Positions 28,415 to 37,805 are shown, counted from the stretch's first letter. The stretch is 64,000 nt of DNA from Neisseriaceae bacterium (GCA_017991555.1 JAGOQM010000007.1:142593-206592), one strand, 5' to 3'. The notes: generated from the sequence alone by a model not told the origin. Program-made: numbers and translations.

Positions 28415-28987
28415 ATGATGAACGAATCGGAAAATCAATTTTTGGGTTTCAGGATCAGAACGCTCCGTAAAGGCCGTAATGTAACCCTAGCGCAGCTGGC
28501 GAGCCAATGTGGTTTGTCCATTGGCTATATTAGCCAGCTGGAGCGTGGTCTGGCCTATCCTTCTATTCCAGCCTTAATAAAAATTTCCCAAGCCCTTAAG
28601 GTCACGGTACAGTGGTTTTTTGCGGCCAGACAAGAACCGGTCCACCCCGATGACCTTGGCTACATTACGCGTAAAAACAGTCGAACCCAGGTGGTGTACG
28701 ACGATGGTGTGGTGGATGAGTTCATGAGTTTCTCTGAAGACCGGCAGTTGGAAATGTTGATCTCAAGGTTTCCTGCAGGCGAATATTCAGAAGAGTCTTA
28801 TGTGCACGAGGGCGAGGAAGCTGGCTATGTGATTGAGGGCACGTTTGAGCTATGGGTGGGGGCACGCCATTTCGTACTCGAGGCGGGAGATGCTTTTGGT
28901 TTCAGCAGCACCGAGCCACATCGTTATGGCAACCCAGGGCCGACCGAAACCAAAATTATATGGGTGATTACGCCCCCTACTTATTGA
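28415..28987 (+). CDS. XRE-family regulator with cupin sensor domain
   Basis: A 190-residue protein: N-terminal HTH_3 domain at about 10-66 (TLAQLASQCGLSIGYISQLE) and C-terminal cupin_2 domain at about 115-185 (HEGEEAGYVIEGTFELWV; EAGDAFGFSSTEPH). This PuuR-like architecture commonly represses polyamine, amino-acid or betaine catabolism, the ligand binding in the cupin. It converges on the OYE/DAO/SSS operon, 12 bases from the OYE gene, and is the only regulator of the module. The ribosome-binding site is weak; the first of two adjacent ATG codons was taken. Confidence 0.88.
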   Translation: MMNESENQFLGFRIRTLRKGRNVTLAQLASQCGLSIGYISQLERGLAYPSIPALIKISQALKVTVQWFFAARQEPVHPDDLGYITRKNSRTQVVYDDGVVDEFMSFSEDRQLEMLISRFPAGEYSEESYVHEGEEAGYVIEGTFELWVGARHFVLEAGDAFGFSSTEPHRYGNPGPTETKIIWVITPPTY

Positions 28988-28999
28988 TCTGCCTAGGGT

Positions 29000-30958
29000 T
29001 TAGGGCAGGTCAACGGCACACTTAAACCCTTCATAAATGGCTTCTTCAGCCGTTCTTGGGGTCAAACAGTCCCCGATTCGATACAGTTTCTCAACCACTG
29101 CTTCTAAAGCATCCCCAAAATCATCTACGGCCTCATGACCGTCACAGCCAATGATGGTGTCGATGTTGTTCACCATCATGGCTTCACCGCTGGTGTTGTG
29201 CTGGAGGTAAACAGTGCCGTCTTGCACGCCATACAGACACGCATTGTGGATGAGGTTTATGCCCAGCTTATGCGCGACGGCACTTAAATCATCCCTGACG
29301 TATAGGGGCAGCTGCTCACCCAGACATAGACCGTTAATGACGATGTGGACTTGGTGGCCTTGCTGAATTAATTGTTCGGCAATGCCCGGGGCAATCCAGT
29401 CACAGCGCCAGTCCGTCACCAGCACAGAAGCACCTTGGGCAGGTGTGCCCTGTAGATATTGCCAGGCATCTAGCCGGAGGATGCTGTCATCCTGCTCGAT
29501 TTGTGGTGCGAAGGGGCGTGCGCCGGTGGCCAGAATCACCACGTCTGGCCGTAAGGCCTCAACCATGGCTAAGTCGACGGGGTGCTGGGTGTGAATGGCC
29601 ACCGGCTGCTTGGCTAGGGCGTGCTTTAGGTTGGTGATCAGGCCACCAAATTCGGTGCGGCGGGCTAGGTTCTGGGCCAGCAGTGCCTGTCCTCCTAAGG
29701 TTGCCGATGCTTCATAGAGGCTGACCGTATGACCACGTTGGGCGGCGACGAGGGCAGCCTGCATGCCGGCGGGCCCCCCGCCAATCACCATGATTTTTTT
29801 GGGGTTCGTGGTGGGGATGAGGCGAGGGTGGTGTAATTCTCTGCCCGACTGTGGGTATTGAATGCAGGAAATGGGCTGGCCTTTGTGAAAATGGCCAATA
29901 CAGGCTTGATTACAGCCGATGCAGGCACGAATGTCGTCTAGTCGCTGCTGAAAGGCTTTGTTGGGCAGCTCAGGGTCACAAATCAAGGCCCGGGTCATAC
30001 CGCACAGGTCGGCTAGGCCTTTTTGCAAAATAACCTCAGCGTCTTGTGCCTGGTTGATGCGGCCCGCCACTAAAATAGGCAAATCAAGGTGTGGCTTAAA
30101 CGTTTGGATGTCTGCTTGAACATAGCCGCTGGCGTAGGCCATGGGTGGGGCAATGTGAATGGCGCCGCCCAGCGAGGCCGATGTACCTAAAGTGAGGTTG
30201 AGATAGTCCAGCTGCGGTGCCAGAGCGGTGGTGATGGCCAAAACATGGCTGGGGCCTAGGCCTAGATCGTCTTTTTCATCGGCCGAGATGCGCATGCCAA
30301 TGACAAAATCGGGGTTGGTGGCGGCGCGGATGCGGGTGAGGATGTCACGGCTAAAGCGCAGGCGGTTGTCTAGGCTGCCGCCATATGGGTCTGTCCGCTG
30401 ATTAATGTGTTCATTCATGAATTGCGCCGGCAGATAGCCATGGCTGGCGACAAACTCCACCCCATCAATGCCGGCTTGCTGCATGCGTAAGGCTGCGGCC
30501 ACATAGCCATCGGTAATGTCGTCAATCATTTTTTGCGATAGGGCTTTGGGCATGACGTGAAAGCGGTTACTGGGCTGAGCTGAAGCCGAATAAGCCACGG
30601 CCAATAGGCCTTCGCCGGCTTCCATGATTTCGCGGCCAGGGTGAAACAGTTGGGCAAAAATTTTACAGTCTTGCGCATGGCAGCGTTCCGCCAGCTGGCG
30701 ATAGCCTTCAATGCTGTCATCATGGGTGGCCATGAGCAATTGGTTGGTGTAGCGCGCGCTTTCATGCACGCCTGAGACTTGTAGAATAATGAGGCCCACG
30801 CCGCCGTCAATGCGGGCCTGGTGGTAAGCAATGAGTCGAGGATTGACCAAGCCATCAGTAGGCATGCTGGTGTCGTGGCCGGTAGACACTATGCGGTTTT
30901 TGAGGCGTAGGCCTCTGATGTTTAGCGGGCTAGATAAGAGGGGAAAGGGCGTGCTCAT
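29000..30958 (-). CDS. Old-yellow-enzyme-type flavoprotein with 4Fe-4S and FAD domains (dienoyl-CoA reductase/TMADH family)
   Basis: A 652-residue three-part enzyme: an FMN TIM barrel (1-340; HPGRE, SHGYLPAQF, DPYGGS), a 4Fe-4S site with Cys346, Cys349, Cys353 and Cys365, then an FAD/NAD domain starting VIGGGPAGMQ (391-400). The family includes trimethylamine and histamine dehydrogenases, dimethylglycine and stachydrine demethylases and 2,4-dienoyl-CoA reductase. The neighbours (SSS transporter, amino-acid oxidase) favour an N-demethylase or amine dehydrogenase. It is the last gene of the SSS-DAO-OYE transcript. The substrate is unknown. Confidence 0.85.
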   Translation of the reverse strand: MSTPFPLLSSPLNIRGLRLKNRIVSTGHDTSMPTDGLVNPRLIAYHQARIDGGVGLIILQVSGVHESARYTNQLLMATHDDSIEGYRQLAERCHAQDCKIFAQLFHPGREIMEAGEGLLAVAYSASAQPSNRFHVMPKALSQKMIDDITDGYVAAALRMQQAGIDGVEFVASHGYLPAQFMNEHINQRTDPYGGSLDNRLRFSRDILTRIRAATNPDFVIGMRISADEKDDLGLGPSHVLAITTALAPQLDYLNLTLGTSASLGGAIHIAPPMAYASGYVQADIQTFKPHLDLPILVAGRINQAQDAEVILQKGLADLCGMTRALICDPELPNKAFQQRLDDIRACIGCNQACIGHFHKGQPISCIQYPQSGRELHHPRLIPTTNPKKIMVIGGGPAGMQAALVAAQRGHTVSLYEASATLGGQALLAQNLARRTEFGGLITNLKHALAKQPVAIHTQHPVDLAMVEALRPDVVILATGARPFAPQIEQDDSILRLDAWQYLQGTPAQGASVLVTDWRCDWIAPGIAEQLIQQGHQVHIVINGLCLGEQLPLYVRDDLSAVAHKLGINLIHNACLYGVQDGTVYLQHNTSGEAMMVNNIDTIIGCDGHEAVDDFGDALEAVVEKLYRIGDCLTPRTAEEAIYEGFKCAVDLP

Positions 30959-30978
30959 AAGGGCTCCTAACGTTGGCT

Positions 30979-32373
30979 TTAGTTCATGCCACCAAGGGTA
31001 TAGGCGAGGTGGGCCAAAAAAGGGGTGGTGGATTGTTGGCTGTGGCGCTCCCGTTTGTCGGCATAGGCCAGCATTTTGTACAGCGCGTGAATACCTAGCC
31101 AGCGAAAAGGCTCAATGGGCCACTTCGGGGTCACAAAATCATTCCACGGTAGGCTGGTTCGGGCTGAGTTCTGATCCAAGATGCGATCAACCATGGTGCG
31201 GGCGGCCAAGTGGGTGGCGGCCACGCCGTGGCCGGCAAAACCATATATCAGGCCCACGCCTCGATGAGGGTCATATTGTACGGTGGGGCACCAATTGCGG
31301 GTGACGCCGAGGGAGCCACACCAGGCGTGCTCGACGTGAAAATCCTGCCAGGGAAATAAGGCCTGCAGGCGCTGTGACAGCATCTGCACGGTGTGTGGGT
31401 GCAAATGGCCATGGCCAGCGTGTTGCGCATTGTAGCGATAGGGCGAACCTCGCCCACCCAGAATGATCCGGTTGTCAGCGGTTCGCTGGGCGTACATAAA
31501 GACGTGGGCTAAATCGCCTAGAAGTTCTCGTTGTTGCCAGCCGGCTTCGGCCCAGAAGGCATCGGGTAAAACCTGGGTGGCGATGATGGCGGAGTTAATG
31601 GGCATGACGTGGCGGGTGTGCAGGAGGCGATCACTATAGGCTTCCGTACAGCAAATGACGCGGTCGACCGACAACGTTTGCTGTGGCAGGGTCACACTTC
31701 GGGCATCAAAGGCGGTCACCGGCATGTGTTCGAATACAGATACGCCTAGGCCCATAATGGTGGCCTTGAGGCCGAAAGCCAGTTTTGCTGGCTGAATTCT
31801 GGCACCTTGGTGATGGTATAGCGCTGCCGTGACGGTGGGGCTATTGAGGCGCTGCCGTGCTTCAGTAGCCGACAGTAAGCTTAAGGTTTCTGGTGTAAAA
31901 CCACAGGCTAATTGGTGGGCATAAAGTTGCTGTAGGCGCGCTTTCTGGGCGGGGTTGGTGGCGATGGTAAGCATGCCGCCTTGATGCAGGTCACAGTCTA
32001 TGCCTTCTTGTTGGCAGGCCTGAGCCACCTCGGACAAAGTGGTGCCGATGTGGTGTTGTAGGCGAATAATGTCCTCAGCGTTAATGTGGGGCTGCTTTAG
32101 CAATTGCGCGGTCACGCCGGGCAGGTTAGTGGACAACCAGCCACCGTTACGGCCAGAGGCTCCGTAGGCAATTTGTTTGGCTTCGAACAGGGCAATGCTC
32201 AGCTGCGGCTGGGCTTTTTTTAAATAATAGGCCAGCCACAGGCCAGTGAAGCCGCCGCCGATGATGGCCACATCAAAATGAGGGCGTGTCTCTAACAGGC
32301 TGTGGGGGGTGCTGGCGGTTAAATAAGGCTGAGCCGCCTGAACCCAATAAGCAATATTGTCCTGATGTAACAT
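30979..32373 (-). CDS. FAD-dependent amine/amino-acid oxidoreductase (DAO family, PuuB/OrdL-like)
   Basis: A 464-residue DAO protein. The FAD Rossmann motif IIGGGFTGLW is at 37-46 and the second FAD contact GASGRNGGWL at 71-80; the C-terminal YGFAGHGVAATH closes the FAD site. Relatives oxidise gamma-glutamylputrescine, sarcosine-like N-methyl amino acids or D-amino acids. It sits between the symporter (15 bases upstream) and the OYE enzyme (20 bases downstream). A role making a 2-oxo acid for the divergent decarboxylase is inference. Confidence 0.85.
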   Translation of the reverse strand: MLHQDNIAYWVQAAQPYLTASTPHSLLETRPHFDVAIIGGGFTGLWLAYYLKKAQPQLSIALFEAKQIAYGASGRNGGWLSTNLPGVTAQLLKQPHINAEDIIRLQHHIGTTLSEVAQACQQEGIDCDLHQGGMLTIATNPAQKARLQQLYAHQLACGFTPETLSLLSATEARQRLNSPTVTAALYHHQGARIQPAKLAFGLKATIMGLGVSVFEHMPVTAFDARSVTLPQQTLSVDRVICCTEAYSDRLLHTRHVMPINSAIIATQVLPDAFWAEAGWQQRELLGDLAHVFMYAQRTADNRIILGGRGSPYRYNAQHAGHGHLHPHTVQMLSQRLQALFPWQDFHVEHAWCGSLGVTRNWCPTVQYDPHRGVGLIYGFAGHGVAATHLAARTMVDRILDQNSARTSLPWNDFVTPKWPIEPFRWLGIHALYKMLAYADKRERHSQQSTTPFLAHLAYTLGGMN

Positions 32374-32388
32374 GGCGTATCTCCAAGG

Positions 32389-34104
32389 CTAGAGTCGTTT
32401 GGCCGTCTTGTAGCCCAAGAAACCTGCCACCACCATGGGCACGCCAAAAAGTAGGGCGATGAGCCAGCCGCCGATTTGGGCGCTGGTATTGTCGGGGTAT
32501 AGCTGCGGCAAGTGGCGGGCGTAGTTAAAGACTAGATAGCAGGAGACAAAGACCCCGATGGCCATGATGGCGATGGCAATTTTGGCCGTGGTTTTTTGCT
32601 CTTGCTGGGCCGCAGCTGGGGTGTCGGTTTGGGGCTGGGGCTCATGCAGGGCGGCCTGAAAGGCTAATGCTTGCTTAGAGGGTTGACTCAATGGCGAAAT
32701 CACGATCAAAGCCAAGGTCGACAACACCACCCCAATAATGAAGGGGTCGAGGAACACGGGCAGTTGGATTAACCCCATTTTCGCCGCGATGGCCACGGCC
32801 AAGTTGCCAAAAAAGCCGATGCAGATAGACCAGTAGGCGGCTGGGGCGGTGACGTTCTTTGACCACACGCTAACAAAGGCAATGGGGCCCCAAGAGGAAG
32901 CGAATAGGGTGGCCGCAAAATACACCATGGCCATGACTGCTGTGGGCTGTAGCAACGCCAATACCAGTGCGACTAGGCCAGACACCAGCATAGACAGACG
33001 GCTGTAGTTGAGTGAGCGTTTATTTTGGGCGGTGATGCCAATGATGTCGTGCGACAGGCTAAAGCCGACTAAGGACAAAAAGGTTGAGCAAGAGGACAGG
33101 CCAGCGGCAAAAATGCCTGTAATCGTCAACACCCCTAAGACCATAGGGAAAACGTTAACTGAAGTCCAAATCATGACTTGCTCAGAGGGATTAATGCTGG
33201 GGTTTAATAAATTGATGGCGGCGCCCGTTGGCATCATTAAAATAGAGAAAAAGGCCATGATGACGGTGGCGATCATGCCGGAGCGAATCACTACGTGTTG
33301 GTTTTTAGCCATGAGATAGCGACCGCTTTGCCAAGGGCTCACGGCCACCACGCTGGCCCAAACCACGCCCAAGGTCACCATCCAAATAAAGGCCTGTAAG
33401 GCTGTTTCAAAAAAAGCCCCAGGCTGGTTCACGCCGTGCCAAGCGATGATGTCTTGCTTGTGGGCGAGGGCGTTGAGTTTGGTCAACACCACTTCCCAGC
33501 CGCCTAAAGCGTTGAGAATGTACAGCGAGCCTGCCAGCCCGGCAACGGTGAACACCAAAAACATCAGGGTGTCGGTGATCAACACGCCACGAGAGCCAGA
33601 GTAAAACGTGAAGCTTGTGAAAATAAACCAAATGGCGCATAAAGACAGCCAATAAGGAACGCCTAGCAGTTCAGAGAAAATCAAGGACATGCCCTGCATG
33701 ACGCCGACCATATATAAGGTGACCCCGAATACAGTGGTGATCCCGGCCATACGCCGTACATGCTTGCTGTGAAAGCGCTGTCCAAAAAAATCGGGCACGG
33801 TCAGGGCTTCACTCTTTCTTAAAAAGCGTCCAAAGTAAATAGCGCCCAAGGTACAACCATTGATCATGATGACCACCACCCCCCACAACACAAAGGGGTA
33901 GCCATCATAAGCAAAGCCGGTTTCGCCTAGAAACATCCCCGTGCTGGCATAGCTGGCCACCAACGTGCCCACGATTAAGAGTGTGGGCGCTTTACGGCCG
34001 GCCACAAAATAATCATCAATGTTTTTGACGCGGCGGCCAACGTAGCTGCCGATGAAGAAGTAAATGAGTAAACTGATGACGACGGCAATCACAAAGTAAT
34101 CCAT
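32389..34104 (-). CDS. Sodium:solute symporter (SSS family)
   Basis: A 571-residue membrane protein with about thirteen or fourteen helices. Typical SSS segments include DDYFVAGRKAPTLLIVGTL near the N-terminus, GETGFAYDGYP, and GIFAAGLSSCSTFLS in the core. It probably imports the substrate of the module with sodium. It heads the minus-strand operon, diverging from the decarboxylase gene over 151 AT-rich bases. The residues near 490-515 form a Gln/Pro-rich cytoplasmic linker. Confidence 0.88.
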   Translation of the reverse strand: MDYFVIAVVISLLIYFFIGSYVGRRVKNIDDYFVAGRKAPTLLIVGTLVASYASTGMFLGETGFAYDGYPFVLWGVVVIMINGCTLGAIYFGRFLRKSEALTVPDFFGQRFHSKHVRRMAGITTVFGVTLYMVGVMQGMSLIFSELLGVPYWLSLCAIWFIFTSFTFYSGSRGVLITDTLMFLVFTVAGLAGSLYILNALGGWEVVLTKLNALAHKQDIIAWHGVNQPGAFFETALQAFIWMVTLGVVWASVVAVSPWQSGRYLMAKNQHVVIRSGMIATVIMAFFSILMMPTGAAINLLNPSINPSEQVMIWTSVNVFPMVLGVLTITGIFAAGLSSCSTFLSLVGFSLSHDIIGITAQNKRSLNYSRLSMLVSGLVALVLALLQPTAVMAMVYFAATLFASSWGPIAFVSVWSKNVTAPAAYWSICIGFFGNLAVAIAAKMGLIQLPVFLDPFIIGVVLSTLALIVISPLSQPSKQALAFQAALHEPQPQTDTPAAAQQEQKTTAKIAIAIMAIGVFVSCYLVFNYARHLPQLYPDNTSAQIGGWLIALLFGVPMVVAGFLGYKTAKRL

Positions 34105-34255
34105 GACGAGTTCTCCTTAAATCTTTGTAGACGGGAAAAAACATTGTTTTTATTGGTATATTTACTTTATTTTTTATTCAGCATAAAATGATAATAGTAA
34201 AAAATCAACTAATTTTTTTACTATGGGTAAAGATTTTAATAAGGGGGAGTAGACG

Positions 34256-35944
34256 ATGATTCAAAAGCGAATGAGTTGTGGCGAGTATTTGGTCAAGGCT
34301 TTAGAAGCCTACGGCGTTGAGTTGATTTTGGGCATTCCCGGCGTACACACGATTGAGTTGTATCGTGGCCTAAAGCAAAGTCGCATGCGGCACGTGACGC
34401 CACGCCACGAGCAAGGTGCCGGCTTTATGGCTGATGGCTATGCCCGCTCTAGTGGTCGGGTAGCGGCCTGCTTCATCATTACCGGCCCAGGCATGACCAA
34501 TATTTTGACCGCCATGGCTCAGGCTTATTCGGACTCTATTCCCATGCTGGTAATTTCCAGCGTGAATGCACGGCCGACTTTAGGGATGAGGCAGGGACGG
34601 CTGCATGAGCTGCCAAACCAGCAGGCGCTAGTGGCCGGGGTCAGCGCGTTTAGTCATACCTTACTGTCGCCAGATGAGCTTCCGCAAGTGTTGGCGCGGG
34701 CGTTTGCTGTGTTTGATAGCGAGCGGCCTCGGCCCGTCCACATTGAATTGCCGTTGGATGTGATCAAGCTGTCGGCCGCCCATTTGCCAGAACCCAGACG
34801 CATGCTGGCCATGAAGCCGCGAGCGGCCGAAGCGGCGCTGGTGGCGGCTTACGAACTATTGGGGCAGGCTCAACGGCCTTTGTTGTTGTTAGGTGGTGGT
34901 TGTGTGGGGGTCGCGCAGGCGAATTTGGTGGCGCTGGCCGAGGCGTTCGACATGGCCACGGCGTATACGATTAATGCCAAAGGCTGCTTTCCGGCGGCCC
35001 ATCCCTTGTCGTTAGGGTCTAATCAGTCGTTGAGCCCGGTGCGAACGCTTATGGCCAAAGCCGATGTAGTCTTGGCCATTGGCACCGAGTTGGGGGAAAC
35101 CGATTACGATACGGTTTTTGACGGTGGCTTTGTGCTGCCGGGTCGAATCATTCGGGTGGATCTAGACGCCCAGCAGCTCAACGGTAATTTTTGTGCCCAC
35201 TTGGGGGTTGTGGGCGACAGCGCTGATTTTTGTCAGAGACTGGTCGAACATGCCGAACGGCAAAGCCATGTTTCGGCCCATCATCCGCAGGACAGTGCAG
35301 GAGTCAAAGCGGTACGGCAGGTACGCAGCCAAATTGGCCAGAATTTTTGGCCTGCGCCTTATCTGTATCAACATCAGGTTTTAGCCACGATTCAAGCCGC
35401 CTTTCCCGATGCTGTATGGGTGGGTGACTCAACTCAAATAGTGTATTCTGGCAATCATTTATTCGAAGCAAAGAGCCCACGACAATGGTTTAATGCCGCC
35501 ACCGGCTATGGCACTTTAGGCTACGGCTTGCCGGCTGCCATTGGTGCCCAGCTGGTTGATCGGACACGGCCAGTGGTGGCCTTGGTGGGGGATGGTGGCC
35601 TACAGTTTTCGCTACCAGAATTGGCCACGGCGGTGGAGGAGGGCTTACCCTTAGTGGTGTTGTTATGGAATAACCAAGGCTATCAAGAAATCAAGCGTTA
35701 TATGTTGAAGCATGAGATTGAGCCGGTGGGCGTTGATATTTACACGCCAGATTTCTTAGCCATTGCCACCGGCTATGGCTGTGCCGCGACGGAGTTGGGT
35801 GAGCTGGCTGAGCTGCCGAATATCATGGCGGCGGCGTTGGCGCGATCGCAACCAACGGTGGTGCTTATTGACGAAGCCAAATTGTATCGGCAGCTGGCTG
35901 AGGCAGGTTGTCGCAAGGGTCTTGAGTCGCATCCCCTGCCGTAA
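34256..35944 (+). CDS. Thiamine-diphosphate-dependent decarboxylase, AruI-like (2-oxo acid decarboxylase)
   Basis: A 562-residue enzyme of the acetolactate-synthase fold. Catalytic Glu52 is in RHEQGAGFMADGYA, and the thiamine-diphosphate/magnesium motif is GDGGLQFS followed about 25 residues later by NNQGYQE. The N-terminal GIPGVHTIELYRGL resembles 5-guanidino-2-oxopentanoate decarboxylases (AruI). It would decarboxylate a 2-oxo acid made by the divergent flavoenzymes. GGGGGAG precedes the ATG. The final codons SHPLP and the stop lie inside a terminator stem-loop. Confidence 0.85.
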   Translation: MIQKRMSCGEYLVKALEAYGVELILGIPGVHTIELYRGLKQSRMRHVTPRHEQGAGFMADGYARSSGRVAACFIITGPGMTNILTAMAQAYSDSIPMLVISSVNARPTLGMRQGRLHELPNQQALVAGVSAFSHTLLSPDELPQVLARAFAVFDSERPRPVHIELPLDVIKLSAAHLPEPRRMLAMKPRAAEAALVAAYELLGQAQRPLLLLGGGCVGVAQANLVALAEAFDMATAYTINAKGCFPAAHPLSLGSNQSLSPVRTLMAKADVVLAIGTELGETDYDTVFDGGFVLPGRIIRVDLDAQQLNGNFCAHLGVVGDSADFCQRLVEHAERQSHVSAHHPQDSAGVKAVRQVRSQIGQNFWPAPYLYQHQVLATIQAAFPDAVWVGDSTQIVYSGNHLFEAKSPRQWFNAATGYGTLGYGLPAAIGAQLVDRTRPVVALVGDGGLQFSLPELATAVEEGLPLVVLLWNNQGYQEIKRYMLKHEIEPVGVDIYTPDFLAIATGYGCAATELGELAELPNIMAAALARSQPTVVLIDEAKLYRQLAEAGCRKGLESHPLP

Positions 35945-35962
35945 GACGGTAGGGGTTTTTTT
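35933..35962 (+). terminator. Terminator overlapping the decarboxylase stop, second copy
   Basis: CCCCTGCC-GTAAGAC-GGTAGGGG with seven T residues. The TAA stop of the decarboxylase is inside the loop. Two base changes from the copy at 28156 sit in the loop edge and stem, one creating a G-T pair. Confidence 0.92.
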
Positions 35963-35976
35963 ATGTTGGCGAGCGT

Positions 35977-36075
35977 TTAGCCGCCGCTGTAGTTGATGAG
36001 GGCCATGAATAAGGGCGCGTGTAAAGGGCCAAGGCTTAGGGAAGGTACAAGGGCATAAAAACCAATCATTGCCAT
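35977..36075 (-). CDS. Possible 32-residue hydrophobic small protein
   Basis: An ATG at 36075 preceded by TAGGAG at good spacing opens a 32-codon frame with an aliphatic and aromatic core (MAMIGFYALVPSLSL, then PLFMALINY) and a stop at 35977. It would be one short membrane segment. It lies in a 333-base gap between two terminators and has no partner on its strand. The spacing of the ribosome-binding site is the only support beyond composition. The remainder of the gap shows nothing further. Confidence 0.3.
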   Translation of the reverse strand: MAMIGFYALVPSLSLGPLHAPLFMALINYSGG

Positions 36076-36226
36076 GAGGGGCTCCTAACGTGGGTTAAAT
36101 ATAGTTGATTGTAAGCATTATTTTGATTTAATGCATCTGGTAAATAACACCACCGCGGCTTGAGTGCGCTGTCAGTCGGTGAGCAGGCTGCGCTTTGTCT
36201 GTGCTAAGTAAGGCAAGCCAGAATCT

Positions 36227-36260
36227 AAAAACGGCAGGCCGCAAAGGCCTGCCGTTTTTT
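36227..36260. terminator. Bidirectional terminator after the AAHS transporter
   Basis: AAACGGCAGGCC and GGCCTGCCGTTT around GCAAA, with A-run and T-run flanks. It ends the fahA-maiA-VOC-transporter transcript on the minus strand. Confidence 0.92.
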
Positions 36261-36277
36261 GGGGTCGTACTGCAGCG

Positions 36278-37606
36278 TTAAGCCATTTGACGGCGCTTTA
36301 AGCCTGCTTTTTGGATGAGTAAGACGGCGATGATGGCGACAGAGGGAATCGCCACAAACACAAACAGCGACGACATGCCTAAGTTCATGGCCACCAGCTG
36401 GCCGCCCAATACCGGCCCAATGACGGAGCCGATGCGGCCAATGCCCAAGCTCCAGCCCACGCCGGTGGTGCGTAGCTCAGTAGGGTAAAAGTTAGCGGCC
36501 AAGGCGTTAATGGCGGGTTGGCTGCCAATGACGGTAAAGCCAGCCACGAACACGGTGGCGAATAGGGCGGCGGTAGAACCGACCAGCATGCCAATCAGGC
36601 CGACCGAACAGGTGGCGAGCACAAATGAGGGCACCAAAATTTTGTAAAACCCATTTTTGTCGATCCAGCGGCCCAATAAAACGGTGCCAGAAAGGCCACC
36701 AAGCTGCAGCATGGCGCCCAGCAGGAGCGCTTGTTCAAGGTCGAAGCCAGAGGTTTTGGCCAAGGTTGGCAACCAGTTGGACAGAAAATACAGGCCAATC
36801 ATGTTCAATAGGCTGATCAACCAAATGGTGAGGGTGAAGAAGGTCCGGTTGTGTTGAAATAGGGCCACAAAAGGCACTTTCGATTCGGTGCTGACGCTGG
36901 CTTCGATTTGGGTGCGTTCGTCCATGGCCAATTGTGGAAAAAACGAGCGCAGGGTTTTTTTGATCTTGGGGGTGTTTTCCGGCTTGGTTTTCAAAAACTG
37001 TAGCGATTCTGGCAGGGTGAAGACCATGACGATGCCCAATAGTAAAGGCAAAATGCCGCCTAGAAAGAACACCGATTCCCAGCCCCAACGGGGAATGATG
37101 GCAGCCGCCACCAGCCCACCCAAAAGGGCACCGGCGGTAAAGCCGCCAGAGATCAGCATCATCACCGAAATGCGCTGGTGTTTCGGGGTAATTTCACCCG
37201 ATAGTGCCATGGTGTTGGGCATGATGGCGCCTAGGCCCAAGCCTGTAATAAAGCGAATCCACGCCAGCTGTTCCACCGTACTGGCTAAGGGGGTGATCAA
37301 CATGCACAGGGCAAAAAAGAAGGTGGTGCCAATCAGCACAGGGCGTCGGCCCAGCTTGTCGGAGGCAACGCTGAAAATTAACGAGCCCAGCAACAGGCCA
37401 AACAGGCCAGCGCCAAAAATCGGCCCCAAGACGGCTTTGTCTAGGTTCCATTCTTGCATGATGGCGGGGGCCACGTAGCCGATGGCCTGAATGTCAAAGC
37501 CATCTAAGATCATCAGTAAGCCGCACATCAATAAAATCATGATTTGGCGGCGGCCAAGTTTTTGCTCATCTATGACCGTAGTCACATTGAGGGTGGTGTG
37601 ATTCAT
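36278..37606 (-). CDS. MFS transporter, aromatic acid:H+ symporter (AAHS) family
   Basis: A 442-residue protein with twelve predicted helices. The AAHS hallmark LDGFDIQAIGYVAP in helix 1 (Asp35 and Asp38) and the loop motif SDKLGRRPVL are visible. AAHS proteins import benzoates, gentisate, protocatechuate or phenylpropionates with protons. It follows the VOC gene by 199 bases on the same strand, so it probably supplies the aromatic substrate of this operon. The hca locus has no transporter of its own and might also rely on this one. Confidence 0.87.
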   Translation of the reverse strand: MNHTTLNVTTVIDEQKLGRRQIMILLMCGLLMILDGFDIQAIGYVAPAIMQEWNLDKAVLGPIFGAGLFGLLLGSLIFSVASDKLGRRPVLIGTTFFFALCMLITPLASTVEQLAWIRFITGLGLGAIMPNTMALSGEITPKHQRISVMMLISGGFTAGALLGGLVAAAIIPRWGWESVFFLGGILPLLLGIVMVFTLPESLQFLKTKPENTPKIKKTLRSFFPQLAMDERTQIEASVSTESKVPFVALFQHNRTFFTLTIWLISLLNMIGLYFLSNWLPTLAKTSGFDLEQALLLGAMLQLGGLSGTVLLGRWIDKNGFYKILVPSFVLATCSVGLIGMLVGSTAALFATVFVAGFTVIGSQPAINALAANFYPTELRTTGVGWSLGIGRIGSVIGPVLGGQLVAMNLGMSSLFVFVAIPSVAIIAVLLIQKAGLKRRQMA

Positions 37607-37805
37607 GGTTCATTCCTCCTAAAGGGTCTCTCTTTGTCGATGATTCGTGCCCCGTTTTGACTATGATTATGAGGTGGCACGTGGGTACTGCTTTTTTATG
37701 ATTATGGGAACTACGCTGGCGCGCCTTCGCCAAAATGGTGGATCAAGTCAGTGCACGCTTGGGCAAGGTTAAGCGCTAAAGCGTGCGGGTGACTCTATTG
37801 ATTAT

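Noticed and set aside
36888..37478. Plus-strand open frame (196 codons) opposite the AAHS transporter
   Set aside because: The transporter frame has clear helices and family motifs; this frame has neither.
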